This document shows, piece by piece, positions 43,790 to 52,763 of a stretch of DNA of 64,000 nucleotides (position 1 is the stretch's first letter; each line of letters begins with the position of its first letter). Made by a program: the position numbers and the translations under genes. Source of the DNA: CAYRNY01 sp964425755 (GTDB lineage: Bacteria > Chloroflexota > Anaerolineae > Aggregatilineales > Aggregatilineaceae); assembly GCA_964425755.1 (NCBI GenBank), contig CAYRNY010000003.1, positions 224,592-288,591 on the forward strand, written 5' to 3'. The notes under the pieces were generated by a model, which worked only from the letters and a program-made list of their open reading frames with translations, ran no database searches and was not told the DNA's origin.

Positions 43790-45229
43790 TTATTCGGTTG
43801 CTACACCCGGTGTGGCGCTTTCCTCAACCGCCTGCGCCGTGTCGCCAGGGGCTTCATACGTGTCCTGGAGCACCTGCAGCGCGGCGGTGAGCTGGTTGTC
43901 ATAGTCACCGCTGGTGGCCTCCGGATCGTACGGCACCACGATATCCGGTTGGATGCCGACCTCGCTCACGGATGTGCCATCCGGTGTATACCAGCGCGAG
44001 ATCGTGATGCGGATGCCGCCACCGTTCGATAGCTCGCGCCAGGTCTGCACCGATCCTTTGCCGAAAGTTGGCATCCCGACGATAGTCGCGCGTGCGTGGT
44101 CTTGCAGCGCCCCGGCGATTAATTCGGACGCGCTGGCGCTGCCCTGGTCGACCAGCACGACCATCGGCACGTCAGGGGCAGTGGCGTTGCCCAACACCTG
44201 GTGCTCGATCTCGCGATCAGGACCGCGCTCTATCAATACCGTGCCCTCGTCCAGGTAAGCGCTCGCGACTTCGATCGATGTGGTCAGGTAACCGCCGGGG
44301 TTACCGCGCAGGTCGAGGATCAGGCCGTCGAGGTTGTTCGCGTCAAGTTCGGATAGCGCCTCTCGCATCTCCTGCGAGGTGCCGAACTCAAACTGGTTCA
44401 AACGTATATAGCCGATCCCCGACTCGATGATCTCGCTCTCCACACTCGGCACCGTGATACGTCCGCGCCGCACCTCAAACTTGAGCAGTTCCGGTTCACC
44501 GGGGCGCAGGATGCCCAACCGTACAAGCGACCCCGCCGGTCCCCGCACCAAGGCGATGATTTCGCTCTGGCTGAGATGCGTGATATCCTCGCCCTCGACC
44601 TTGATGATCTGATCGCCGGATTTCAGACCGGCTTCGGCTGCGGGCGAGCCTTCGAAGATCGTGACCAGTTCCAGCCCGCCGGTTTCTTCGTTTTGCCGGA
44701 CTGTTGCCCCGATGCCCTCGTACTGCCCGCTCATGCTTTCGTTGATATTGGCGAACGTTTCCGGGGGCATGTAATCGGTGTGCGGGTCGCCGACTGCGGC
44801 CATCATGCCGCGCAGTGCTCCTTCCATCAGCGCGTTGTCGTCCAGCGTGCTGCCGTAACGCGCGTGCAGCGCGGCCCAGGTTTCCCAGAACGGCGCGAAA
44901 CGTTCGGCAGTGGTGCGTGCATCTTCCGGTGGGGCGGGCGTGTTAGTGGCCGTTTCGGGCACGTCCGCTGCCGCGATCATGCCGGTTAATGCCCCGGCCA
45001 CCAGGGTATCGTCATCCAGTGGATCGACGTAATTCTCGTGCAGCAGGTCCCAGGCTTCCCAGAAGGGCTTGAATAGCTCAACGCTGGCGGGCGGTTGGCT
45101 GCCCTGCGCCTGGACCCGGTTTCCGCCGTCAGCATCACTCAGCAGGTAGCCGCCTGCCAGCAAGACGAACGCCAGAGCGAGCGTCACGCTGGCGGCTAAC
45201 CACTTTCGGCGTGTCGTCAACCACAGCAT
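43790..45229 (-). CDS. S41 family carboxyl-terminal processing protease with duplicated N-terminal module
   Basis: 479 residues, exported, with an N-terminal signal or anchor (about 8-31). ATG 45229 has GGAG just before it. Two copies of one helical module come first: a PFWEAWDLLHENYVD form and a PFWETWAALHARYGS form, each followed by LDD and GAL. A PDZ domain covers about 180-260. The S41 catalytic domain has GSASASE with the nucleophile Ser and TFGKGSVQ with the general-base Lys. It cleaves C-termini of extracytoplasmic proteins. It lies between the CoA-transferase alpha gene and the YugP gene. Confidence 0.92.
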   Translation of the reverse strand: MLWLTTRRKWLAASVTLALAFVLLAGGYLLSDADGGNRVQAQGSQPPASVELFKPFWEAWDLLHENYVDPLDDDTLVAGALTGMIAAADVPETATNTPAPPEDARTTAERFAPFWETWAALHARYGSTLDDNALMEGALRGMMAAVGDPHTDYMPPETFANINESMSGQYEGIGATVRQNEETGGLELVTIFEGSPAAEAGLKSGDQIIKVEGEDITHLSQSEIIALVRGPAGSLVRLGILRPGEPELLKFEVRRGRITVPSVESEIIESGIGYIRLNQFEFGTSQEMREALSELDANNLDGLILDLRGNPGGYLTTSIEVASAYLDEGTVLIERGPDREIEHQVLGNATAPDVPMVVLVDQGSASASELIAGALQDHARATIVGMPTFGKGSVQTWRELSNGGGIRITISRWYTPDGTSVSEVGIQPDIVVPYDPEATSGDYDNQLTAALQVLQDTYEAPGDTAQAVEESATPGVATE

Positions 45230-45303
45230 AGTGAACTCCATGAATATCGTGAATCTATCTCAAATTATAGGCGTGATCCGGTCAGAAGCGCATAAACGTT
45301 CGA

Positions 45304-46146
45304 TTAAAGCTGTTGTGAAGGCCGGTCACGGTGAAGCGCGGTCTGCAAATAGTCATCGAATGTGTTGTTGGCGCATGCTTCAATGTAACGCAGCAGTTCG
45401 CCGCCGCCGATGAGGTAGTTCGGGTAACACGACGTCGGCCACGCGCCGCGCGGGGCATGCGCGACGGCAGTCACCAACGCGCCGGGGATGTGGACGTCCT
45501 CCTCAAGCGCATCGACCACGCGTTCCGCCGTGATGATGACGGTGTCGGCGGCTGCCGCGAGTTCGATGTCGATGCCAAGATTTTTGTTCAAGCGGGCATT
45601 GCCGCGCCGGTCGGCGACCAACGCGTGAATCACAGCCACATCGCACGTGATCGCGGGGAATGCCACAAGCTCGCGCCCGGTGTACGGATCGTGGATGGTC
45701 TTTACATCCGGGCGCAGCCTGAGCATGTCCGTGCCGATCCACGCGGTCGAAGGCATGAAGCCGACTCCGGCCAGGGTTGCGCGGATGCCAAACGCGATAC
45801 TTGCCTCGGTTTCCTCGATTACCTGGATCGCGCCCCGGTTTGCGGCCTGGGTGAACATCGGGGCGAAGCCGAACGCTTCCAGCCCAAAGTAACACGCCCG
45901 TGTGCGACTGACACATCCCGCCCCGACTAGCAAATCGGCGGCATAACCGGCAGTGAAGGCGAGCAGCGTCAAATCGGTCGGAGGCTCCGGCTGGCGCAGC
46001 AGCTCGTACACAAACGCTGTGGGGCGACGGTAAAGCATATTGCCGCCGATACCAAGCGTATGTCCTGGTTGCACGAACGTAATCGCTTCGTGCAGGGGGA
46101 TACGCCGGTCAACGGCGGTTGGCGGGTGGGCGGAATGATCGGTCAC
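45304..46146 (-). CDS. Type I CoA-transferase, alpha subunit (GctA/IpdA-like)
   Basis: 280 residues. The Gly-rich start of the alpha subunit, VQPGHTLGIGGNMLYRRP, and the later DIELAAAADTVIITAERVV and LIGGGELLRYIEA place it with GctA/IpdA proteins. It pairs with the beta subunit at 42053-42883, which is oddly separated from it. GTG start with GAGG about 8 bases upstream. The acyl-CoA substrate is unknown. Citrate synthase is the gene before it on the strand, but a terminator lies between. Confidence 0.82.
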   Translation of the reverse strand: MTDHSAHPPTAVDRRIPLHEAITFVQPGHTLGIGGNMLYRRPTAFVYELLRQPEPPTDLTLLAFTAGYAADLLVGAGCVSRTRACYFGLEAFGFAPMFTQAANRGAIQVIEETEASIAFGIRATLAGVGFMPSTAWIGTDMLRLRPDVKTIHDPYTGRELVAFPAITCDVAVIHALVADRRGNARLNKNLGIDIELAAAADTVIITAERVVDALEEDVHIPGALVTAVAHAPRGAWPTSCYPNYLIGGGELLRYIEACANNTFDDYLQTALHRDRPSQQL

Positions 46147-46235
46147 GTGTTGGGCCTCGGCTCTGCTGCGTATGTGTGATTGTGCTGGCCGTGGTCAGAT
46201 TATAGCGGTTCGGGGGCGCATTGTATAAACACAAA

Positions 46236-46263
46236 CGCCAGGTTGCACAACGGCAACCTGGCG
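46236..46263 (-). terminator. Terminator of citrate synthase
   Basis: CGCCAGGTTGC (46236-46246) pairs with GCAACCTGGCG (46253-46263), a perfect 11-bp stem, followed on the minus strand by TTTGTGTTT. Confidence 0.85.
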
Positions 46264-46285
46264 GCTGCGTGTCGATACGGCGTGG

Positions 46286-47428
46286 TTAGCGTTCGGCCAA
46301 TGGCACCCAGGTCAGGTTTTCTTCCCCGACGTAATTCGCACGCGGGCGAATCAGGCGGTTGTCGGCCCATTGTTCCATGATGTGCGCGGTCCAGCCAGCC
46401 GCGCGTGACATGGCGAACAGCGGCGTCATCATGTCGGTATCGATGCCGACGGCATCCAGCACGATGGCGCTGTAGTAGTCCACGTTCGGGAACAGCTTTC
46501 GTTCGATGAAGAACTCGTCGGCCAGCGCGAGTTCGGCCAATTTGTTCGCGACTTCGAACAGACCGCACTGGTCGTTCTTATTGCACAGGGCCTGGGCGTG
46601 CTGCTTCAGGATCGTGGCACGGGGGTCCATCGCCTTGTAGACGCGGTGCCCGATGCCCATAATACGGCGACCTTTGCCCTTGACTTCGTCCTGGAACCAC
46701 TGTTCCACGCTTGGGGCCTGCGCCACTTCCTGGAACATCTTCATGGCCGCTTCGTTCGCGCCGCCGTGTTTGGGCCCCTTCAGCGAGCCGATCGCGGCGG
46801 TCACGGCGCTGTACATGTCGCCATCCGTGCTGGTGACGACGCGGCTCGTGAAGGTGCTGGCGTTTGTTCCGTGATCGGCCAGCAGCACGAGGTACACATT
46901 GATCGCGGCGGCTTCGGTCGGGTCGGGATCGGCGTTGTTCAGCATATAGACGAAGTTCTCAGCCAACCCCAGATCGGCACGCGGTGCGACGGGTTCTTCG
47001 CCCTGGCGGATGCGCGCCCAGGCGGCCACAACCGTCGGCATCTTTGCGGTGAGGCGAATGGCCTTACGTTTGTTCGCTTCCGGGCTGTTGTCCTCGGCTT
47101 CGTCGTCATGCAGCCCAAGCAGCGATACCGCCGTCCGCAACACGCCCATCGGGTGCGCCGTCTTCGGGAAGTCCTTCATCGCGTTAATCACTGCGCCGTC
47201 GACCGGCATTTCTCGCGAAATGCTCTCGCGGAACGACTCGAGCTCGCGCTTGGTTGGCAACTTGTTGTGCCACAGCAAGTAAGCGACTTCCTCAAACGAG
47301 GCGTGTTCGGCCAGGTCGGTAATGTCGTAGCCGCAATAGGTCAGCTTGCCGATATCCCCCTGGACGCGGCTGAGTTTGGTATCAGCGATTACGATACCTT
47401 CTAAACCTTTTTTTTGTCCTTCTGCCAT
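46286..47428 (-). CDS. gltA: Citrate synthase (type II-like, possibly 2-methylcitrate synthase)
   Basis: 380 residues, the short form. It condenses acetyl-CoA (or propionyl-CoA) with oxaloacetate. The catalytic residues are in place: His in HGGANEAAMK, His in GIGHRVYKA and Asp in NVDYYSA. ATG 47428 is chosen because AGGAG lies 10 bases before it; upstream in-frame codons lack a site. The short length does not exclude a 2-methylcitrate activity. An eight-A run lies in codons 5-7. It has a good promoter 180 bases upstream and its own terminator. Confidence 0.93.
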   Translation of the reverse strand: MAEGQKKGLEGIVIADTKLSRVQGDIGKLTYCGYDITDLAEHASFEEVAYLLWHNKLPTKRELESFRESISREMPVDGAVINAMKDFPKTAHPMGVLRTAVSLLGLHDDEAEDNSPEANKRKAIRLTAKMPTVVAAWARIRQGEEPVAPRADLGLAENFVYMLNNADPDPTEAAAINVYLVLLADHGTNASTFTSRVVTSTDGDMYSAVTAAIGSLKGPKHGGANEAAMKMFQEVAQAPSVEQWFQDEVKGKGRRIMGIGHRVYKAMDPRATILKQHAQALCNKNDQCGLFEVANKLAELALADEFFIERKLFPNVDYYSAIVLDAVGIDTDMMTPLFAMSRAAGWTAHIMEQWADNRLIRPRANYVGEENLTWVPLAER

Positions 47429-47615
47429 GTTGTCCATATCTCCTAAAATGTGATGCGAACTGAACCAGTGATATGCTGCTGTGAGGCTGAACATGTGACC
47501 AATGAGAAGCGATCATGTCCTGTCCCGGTGCGCACGCCGTGTCGCTGGTAAGCTATTACGAGGGGCCGTGATGTCCGGCGTTGTGAGGTTTGATCATGAT
47601 CCCTTCTGATGGTAG

Positions 47616-47644
47616 AGTATAACAACTAGTTATTTTGGTAACAA
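47616..47644 (-). promoter_or_regulatory. Promoter of citrate synthase
   Basis: On the minus strand TTGTTA (47639-47644), 17 bases, TATACT (47616-47621). The leader to the ATG would be about 180 bases. The remainder of the 47429-47814 gap shows no gene; a plus-strand promoter for sdh could not be placed with certainty. Confidence 0.7.
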
Positions 47645-47814
47645 ACGATTTTTGCGCATTTCTTACGCAGCCGGAGCGCGTCGCGATCGCCATGTGACGA
47701 ACGGTGTGACGTGCCAGAGCGCGGCTGAGGAGGGTTTGTTATATCGGTACTCATATGTTAATTTCCAACTAAACGAGACCACGCTGCAATCCTTTTGATG
47801 GAGGCTAGACCATA

Positions 47815-48822
47815 ATGGCAACTTTGGTCACAACAGTTACCGAAACGTTACGTTACCGGGGTAAGATCGGGCAATGGGCCTGGGTCTTGCACCGAATATC
47901 CGGCCTGGGAACAGTGCTGTTTTTGATCTTGCATGTTGTGGATACGTCCTGGGCGGCGTTCTATCCCGAACAATACGAGCAGGCGATCCGCGAATACCAG
48001 TCGCCCTTGTTCACGATTGGCGAATTCATCCTGGTCGCGTGTGTGGTGTTCCATGCGCTAAACGGGCTGCGGATCATTGTGTTGGATTACAAGCCGGAAT
48101 GGTGGCAGTACCAGCAGCGCGCGACCGTGATCGTGTTGGCGACGACGTTGATTCTGCTTACGCCCACTTTCGCGCTGATGCTGGGACACGTGATCGACTT
48201 CTACAGCGAGGAAAACCGCGATATCGCCGGGCTGGACGAGATCATCGAAACGCAATCGCAATTTGTGATCGGCTTTGTGGTGATCATCGTCGTGGCGCTG
48301 GTGCTTTCCGGGCTGTACGGGCTGATCGCGCGGGACGATCCCGGTTTTAAGCTGCCGGGCCGGTTTGAGGCGACGCTTTGGTCGTTCATGCGACTTTCGG
48401 GCGTGTTGATCGTGCCGTTGGTGTTTGGGCATCTGGCGATGATGCACGTGTTGCAGGGCGTGTTCGACATCACCGGCGGCGGAATTGAAGTGATTGGGAC
48501 CGACGTGGTCAACGAAAGCGGCAAAGCCATCGAGTTCGTCGGCGCGCGGTGGGATATGCTGGTCGCCGGTGTGGCGATCTGGCGCATTTACGACGGGCTG
48601 CTGCTGGCGTTGGTCGTGCTGCACGGGTTTAACGGGCTGCGCTACGTGATCAATGATTACGCGCATTCCCCGTTGGTAAACCGGGCGTTGAATTACGCGA
48701 TCGTGTTTGGCGCGGTGGCGCTGATTATTTTGGGCGCGGCGGCGTTGATCGCGGGCGTGGACGAGACAGCTTATGAGATGGCGACAGAGATGACCGAACA
48801 AGTCGCTTCAACACCTCGTTAG
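47815..48822 (+). CDS. sdhC: Succinate dehydrogenase membrane anchor, fused SdhC-SdhD
   Basis: 335 residues with about six membrane helices, twice the size of one anchor subunit. The first half has WVLHRISGLG (His26-Arg27 and Ser29, the SdhC quinone-site pattern) and FHALNGLRIIVLDY. The second half repeats the plan with MRLSG, LVFGHLAMMHV and LHGFNGLRYVINDY, like SdhD. So both anchors appear to be one chain with two heme-ligand-type His sites. GGAGG lies about 12 bases upstream. It begins the sdhC-sdhA-sdhB operon. Confidence 0.88.
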   Translation: MATLVTTVTETLRYRGKIGQWAWVLHRISGLGTVLFLILHVVDTSWAAFYPEQYEQAIREYQSPLFTIGEFILVACVVFHALNGLRIIVLDYKPEWWQYQQRATVIVLATTLILLTPTFALMLGHVIDFYSEENRDIAGLDEIIETQSQFVIGFVVIIVVALVLSGLYGLIARDDPGFKLPGRFEATLWSFMRLSGVLIVPLVFGHLAMMHVLQGVFDITGGGIEVIGTDVVNESGKAIEFVGARWDMLVAGVAIWRIYDGLLLALVVLHGFNGLRYVINDYAHSPLVNRALNYAIVFGAVALIILGAAALIAGVDETAYEMATEMTEQVASTPR

Positions 48823-48867
48823 ATCGGTTAATTCCTGGTTATATGAACGTGATGTTAGAGGCACACC

Positions 48868-50664
48868 ATGCAAACACACCAATATGAAGCAGTGATCGTC
48901 GGCGGCGGCGGTGCGGGGTTGATGGCAGCATTGTACGCTTCGCGCAGCGCCAAGACTGCCGTGATCAGCAAATTGTACCCCACCCGTTCGCACACGGGGG
49001 CGGCGCAAGGGGGCATCGGTGCGGCGCTGGGGAATCTGGAGGAAGATCGCCCGGAGTGGCACGCTTTCGACACGGTGAAAGGTGGCGACTACCTGGCCGA
49101 CCAGAACGCGGCGCTGACACTGGCTGAAGAAGCGGTCAGCGCGGTGATCGAGCTGGAACACCTGGGGTTGCCGTTTGACCGCACAGCAGAGGGGCGTATT
49201 TCGCAGCGACGCTTTGGCGGCCATACGAGCGGATTCGGCGGGCAGCCGGTACGCCGTGCGTGCCACGCAGCGGACCGCACCGGCCACATGATCCTGCAGA
49301 CGTTGTACCAGCAGTGCATCAAGAACAACGTGACGTTCTTTGATGAATACCATGTCGTGGACGTGATCCGCAACGGCGACACAGTCGTTGGCGTGATCGC
49401 GGCCAACATTGATGATGGCGAGCTGCATATATTTCACAGCAAGGCGGTGTTGTTCGCGTCCGGTGGATGGGGCCGCGTGTGGGAGATTACGAGCAATGCC
49501 CACACATTGACCGGCGACGGTAACGCCATCACGTACCGGCGCGGCATCCCGATGCAGGATATGGAGTTCTACCAGTTCCATCCCACCGGCATCTACAAGA
49601 TGGGCATCCTGATCACCGAGGGGGTACGCGGCGAAGGTGGCGTGCTGCTCAACGACAAGGGCCAGCGTTTTATGGAGCGCTACGCGCCGAGCATCAAAGA
49701 CCTTGCCAGCCGCGATGTCGTTTCACGCGCGATCTATCTGGAGATTCAGGCCGGGCGTGGGATCAAGGGGCGGCGTTACGTGCATCTGGATGTCACGCCG
49801 GAGACGGTCAACCGTTATCTCGCGGAAGCGGGCGAAGATCGCCGCATCGACCGCGAATACGTGGAGAGCAGGCTGCCGGACATTCTCGATTTCTGCCGCA
49901 CGTATCTTGGCGTGGACCCGGTGCGCGAGCCGATGCCGGTGCAACCGACCGCGCACTATGGGATGGGGGGCATCCCCACCGACCTTGATGGGCGCGTGGT
50001 GCTCGACGCGCAGGGAACGCCGATGCCCGGCATCTATGCGGCGGGTGAAGCGGCTTGTGTCAGCGTGCACGGTGCGAACCGGCTGGGGACCAACAGCCTG
50101 ACCGATCTGATCGTGTTCGGGCGGCGCTCTGGCAAGCATATGGCCGAATATTGCCAGGGGACCGACTTCACGCCGCTGCCGGACAACCCGGCGGGCGAGA
50201 TTCAGGCGGAACTGGAGCGTATACGCACGGCAGAGGGCCGCAAAAAACCCTATGAGATTCGCACCGAAATGCAGCAGGTGATGATGCAGCATGTCGGTGT
50301 GTTCCGCACCGAAGAGGGTATGAGCGAGGCGCTTGAAGTGCTGCGTCGCCTGCAGGATGAGTACAAAAACGACCTCGCGATCGACGATCGCGGCAAGCGC
50401 TTCAACAGCGATCTGTTTGAAGCGTGGGAGTTGGGTTGCCTGCTGGATGTGGCTGAGGTCACGGCGGTGAGCGCGCTGGCGCGCAAAGAGAGCCGGGGCG
50501 CGCACTCGCGCGATGATTATCCCGACCGCGACGACGAGAACTGGATGGTTCATACGCTGGCATACAAGACGGATGGCGGCGTTCAATTGAACCACGATAA
50601 GCCGGTCGACATGTCACTGGCTGAAAAAGATGAGCGATTCAAACCGAAGGAACGCGTGTACTAA
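48868..50664 (+). CDS. sdhA: Succinate dehydrogenase flavoprotein subunit
   Basis: 598 residues, cytoplasmic-side catalytic subunit oxidising succinate to fumarate. FAD-binding GGGGAGLMAALYA, the covalent-FAD His in RSHTGAAQGG, and substrate-side FHPTGIYKMG and HYGMGGI (His/Arg region) are all present, then AGEAACVSVHGANRLGTNSL. AGAGG lies upstream of the ATG; it follows the anchor gene by 45 bases. The length is normal. Confidence 0.97.
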   Translation: MQTHQYEAVIVGGGGAGLMAALYASRSAKTAVISKLYPTRSHTGAAQGGIGAALGNLEEDRPEWHAFDTVKGGDYLADQNAALTLAEEAVSAVIELEHLGLPFDRTAEGRISQRRFGGHTSGFGGQPVRRACHAADRTGHMILQTLYQQCIKNNVTFFDEYHVVDVIRNGDTVVGVIAANIDDGELHIFHSKAVLFASGGWGRVWEITSNAHTLTGDGNAITYRRGIPMQDMEFYQFHPTGIYKMGILITEGVRGEGGVLLNDKGQRFMERYAPSIKDLASRDVVSRAIYLEIQAGRGIKGRRYVHLDVTPETVNRYLAEAGEDRRIDREYVESRLPDILDFCRTYLGVDPVREPMPVQPTAHYGMGGIPTDLDGRVVLDAQGTPMPGIYAAGEAACVSVHGANRLGTNSLTDLIVFGRRSGKHMAEYCQGTDFTPLPDNPAGEIQAELERIRTAEGRKKPYEIRTEMQQVMMQHVGVFRTEEGMSEALEVLRRLQDEYKNDLAIDDRGKRFNSDLFEAWELGCLLDVAEVTAVSALARKESRGAHSRDDYPDRDDENWMVHTLAYKTDGGVQLNHDKPVDMSLAEKDERFKPKERVY

Positions 50665-50704
50665 GTCAATGCGCCATACGCTAACTTTATTGGGGAAATG
50701 ACTG

Positions 50705-51430
50705 ATGCAAGTAACGATGCGAATCCGGCGCTTTAACCCGGAAACTGACCAGAAGCCCTATTGGGGCGAATACACGCTTGACGATGTCGAGCCTACCGAT
50801 CGTGTGCTGGAGTTGCTGCACCGCGTCAAGTGGGAACAGGATGGCACGCTGTCCTTCCGGCGGTCATGTGCGCACGGCATCTGCGGATCGGACGGCATGC
50901 GTATCAATGGCGTCAACCGGCTGGCATGTAAGGTGTTGGTACAATCACTCGGTGCAGGGGATCACGTGACGATCCAGGTCGAGCCGATCCTGGGGCTGAA
51001 GGTGTTAAAAGACTTGATCGTTGACATGGAGCCGTTCTTCGAACATTACCGGAACGTGCTACCCTTCTTTGTGAACGACGATCCGGTGCCGGAAGATGGA
51101 CGCGAGCGTTTGCAGAGCGAAGCGGATCGCGCGCGGTTTGACGACACGACCAAATGCATTCTTTGCGCGTGCTGCACCACAGCTTGCCCCAGTTTTTGGG
51201 CCAATGGCGATTACGTCGGCCCGGCAGCGATCGTGCAGGCGCACCGTTTCATCTTCGACAGCCGCGATCAGGCGACGGACGAGCGCCTGAAGATTCTGTC
51301 CGAACCGGACGGAGTCTGGCGCTGCCGCACGATCTTCAACTGCACGCCCGCCTGCCCGCGTGAGATTGAGGTGACGCGCGCGATCGGCGAGGTGAAACTG
51401 GCGATTCAGCGTGGCGTGAAACGCAGCTAA
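50705..51430 (+). CDS. sdhB: Succinate dehydrogenase iron-sulfur subunit
   Basis: 241 residues. The [2Fe-2S] domain has SCAHGICGSDG and the later Cys in RLACK; the [4Fe-4S] site is CILCACCTTACP, and the [3Fe-4S] site is CRTIFNCTPACP. It passes electrons from the flavoprotein to quinone in the membrane anchor. It follows sdhA by 40 bases and ends the operon. Confidence 0.97.
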   Translation: MQVTMRIRRFNPETDQKPYWGEYTLDDVEPTDRVLELLHRVKWEQDGTLSFRRSCAHGICGSDGMRINGVNRLACKVLVQSLGAGDHVTIQVEPILGLKVLKDLIVDMEPFFEHYRNVLPFFVNDDPVPEDGRERLQSEADRARFDDTTKCILCACCTTACPSFWANGDYVGPAAIVQAHRFIFDSRDQATDERLKILSEPDGVWRCRTIFNCTPACPREIEVTRAIGEVKLAIQRGVKRS

Positions 51431-51511
51431 CCGGTACTATTGGGTCAGTGCGCTGGCGCGGCTTGGCCGGCGCGGTCCTGAGGTCAGGCCGTGCTGCTAG
51501 ATGCAGTGATT

Positions 51512-51550
51512 GCATATCACCGGCGGGAAGCTTACTCTCGCCGGTGATGC
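51512..51550 (+). terminator. Hairpin after the sdh operon
   Basis: ATCACCGGCG (51516-51525) pairs perfectly with CGCCGGTGAT (51539-51548), extended by GC/GC, 13-base loop, no T run. It lies 82 bases after sdhB. Confidence 0.55.
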
Positions 51551-51644
51551 TATAGACCGTGTCGGCAGGCCGTTAAGCCAGTCGGCTGGCATACGCAGGA
51601 TCAATTTGCACGAGGTGATGTGGACGAAAGAGGAGAGCTGGGCC

Positions 51645-52262
51645 ATGCTCGTTTTGCTTGAAGGTAACATCGCAGCAGGCAAGACTACGCTGGGCGAGCG
51701 GCTGACGCTTGACGACCGTTTTTTGTTTGTGAAAGAACCGGTGGAACGCTGGCAGACCGGGTACGCGATGAACCTGCTGGAACGCTTTTACACCGACACC
51801 CCGCGCTGGGCTTTTACGATGCAGGTCAACGCATTTGTGACCCGCGCGCAGGCACTAGAAGAACTGCCCGCAGCCGGAAACAGCGTAGCGGTGTTCGAGC
51901 GTTCGATCTACTGTGACCGGCACGTCTTTGCCAAGAACCTGCACCAGCAGGGGTTGATGGACGATACCGAGTGGGCGGTATACATGAATTTTTGGGACTA
52001 CTTCCGCACACAAGTACCGGTCCCTGACGCGATCATGTATTTGCGCACACCGGCAGAAGAGTGTTACCGTCGTCTGAAGCTGCGCGGGCGCGCCGAAGAA
52101 CAAAACATCACGCTGGAATACCTGCAACAGCTTGAAGCGCGCCACGACGAATGGCTGCTGGATGCGACGGTAGCCGAGCGTCCGGTGATCGTGCTGGATG
52201 GGCGGCAGGATTTGACCGGCGATGATGTGTGGGCGCAGGTCACGCAGGTGATGCCATCCTGA
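51645..52262 (+). CDS. Deoxynucleoside kinase
   Basis: 205 residues, dNK/deoxyadenosine-guanosine kinase family. P-loop GNIAAGKTT at 7-15, ERSIYCDRHVFAKN for the catalytic Glu-Arg-Ser region and a LID with RLKLRGRAEEQNI. It phosphorylates salvaged deoxynucleosides; specificity is unknown. The frame extends upstream through the hairpin at 51.5 kb, but GAGGAG 10 bases before ATG 51645 and the family start support this codon. Confidence 0.9.
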   Translation: MLVLLEGNIAAGKTTLGERLTLDDRFLFVKEPVERWQTGYAMNLLERFYTDTPRWAFTMQVNAFVTRAQALEELPAAGNSVAVFERSIYCDRHVFAKNLHQQGLMDDTEWAVYMNFWDYFRTQVPVPDAIMYLRTPAEECYRRLKLRGRAEEQNITLEYLQQLEARHDEWLLDATVAERPVIVLDGRQDLTGDDVWAQVTQVMPS

Positions 52263-52302
52263 GCGCCAGGACCGCGTAACCACGCTGTGAGGAGAAGTGC
52301 GG

Positions 52303-52692
52303 ATGACAAGGGGCGCGGCGGCGGACGTGCTCGTCGTTGATGACGACTGGATGAACCGTGAATTGCTGGAAGCGTACCTCGTGTCGGCGGGGTACTGCGT
52401 AAGGTTGGCAAACAGCGGCGAGAAGGCGCTTGAGATGGCGTGGGCCGAACCACCGGACCTGGTTATGCTTGATGTGCGCCTCACCGGGATCGACGGGTTT
52501 GAGGTCTGCCGCCGGTTGCGGGCCGATCCGCGTACCGCCCAGGTGCCGGTGTTGATGCTGACGGCGCTGGAATCCGGCGAGGAGCATTGCCAGGCCGAAG
52601 CTGCGGGCGCAAACGGTTTCGTGACGAAACCCTTCGACGCGACGGTTTTGCTGGCGCAAGTCGCGGCGTTAGTCGGGCACGCATCAGGGTAG
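52303..52692 (+). CDS. Single-domain response regulator
   Basis: 129-residue receiver. Asp13-Asp15 acidic cluster in VLVVDDDW, phosphoacceptor Asp57 in LVMLDVRLTG, Thr in LMLTALE, Lys109 in VTKPFD. No output domain. ATG 52303 has GAGGAG 8 bases upstream, which rules out the GTG at 52297. It may serve the kinase at 54.5 kb or another partner. Confidence 0.9.
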   Translation: MTRGAAADVLVVDDDWMNRELLEAYLVSAGYCVRLANSGEKALEMAWAEPPDLVMLDVRLTGIDGFEVCRRLRADPRTAQVPVLMLTALESGEEHCQAEAAGANGFVTKPFDATVLLAQVAALVGHASG

Positions 52693-52763
52693 AGGGTGCT
52701 GGTAAAAGGGGGATAGTGGTGTATGATGAATGACGCGCTTGTGAGGATTGGGTACAGGCAACT

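Noticed and set aside
47406..47415. Eight-base A run near the start of citrate synthase as a programmed slippage site
   Set aside because: The frame is intact through it and the downstream protein is full length, so there is no reason to invoke slippage.
47443..47625. 60-codon minus-strand frame upstream of citrate synthase
   Set aside because: It overlaps the citrate synthase leader, has no start context and no similarity that I can see.
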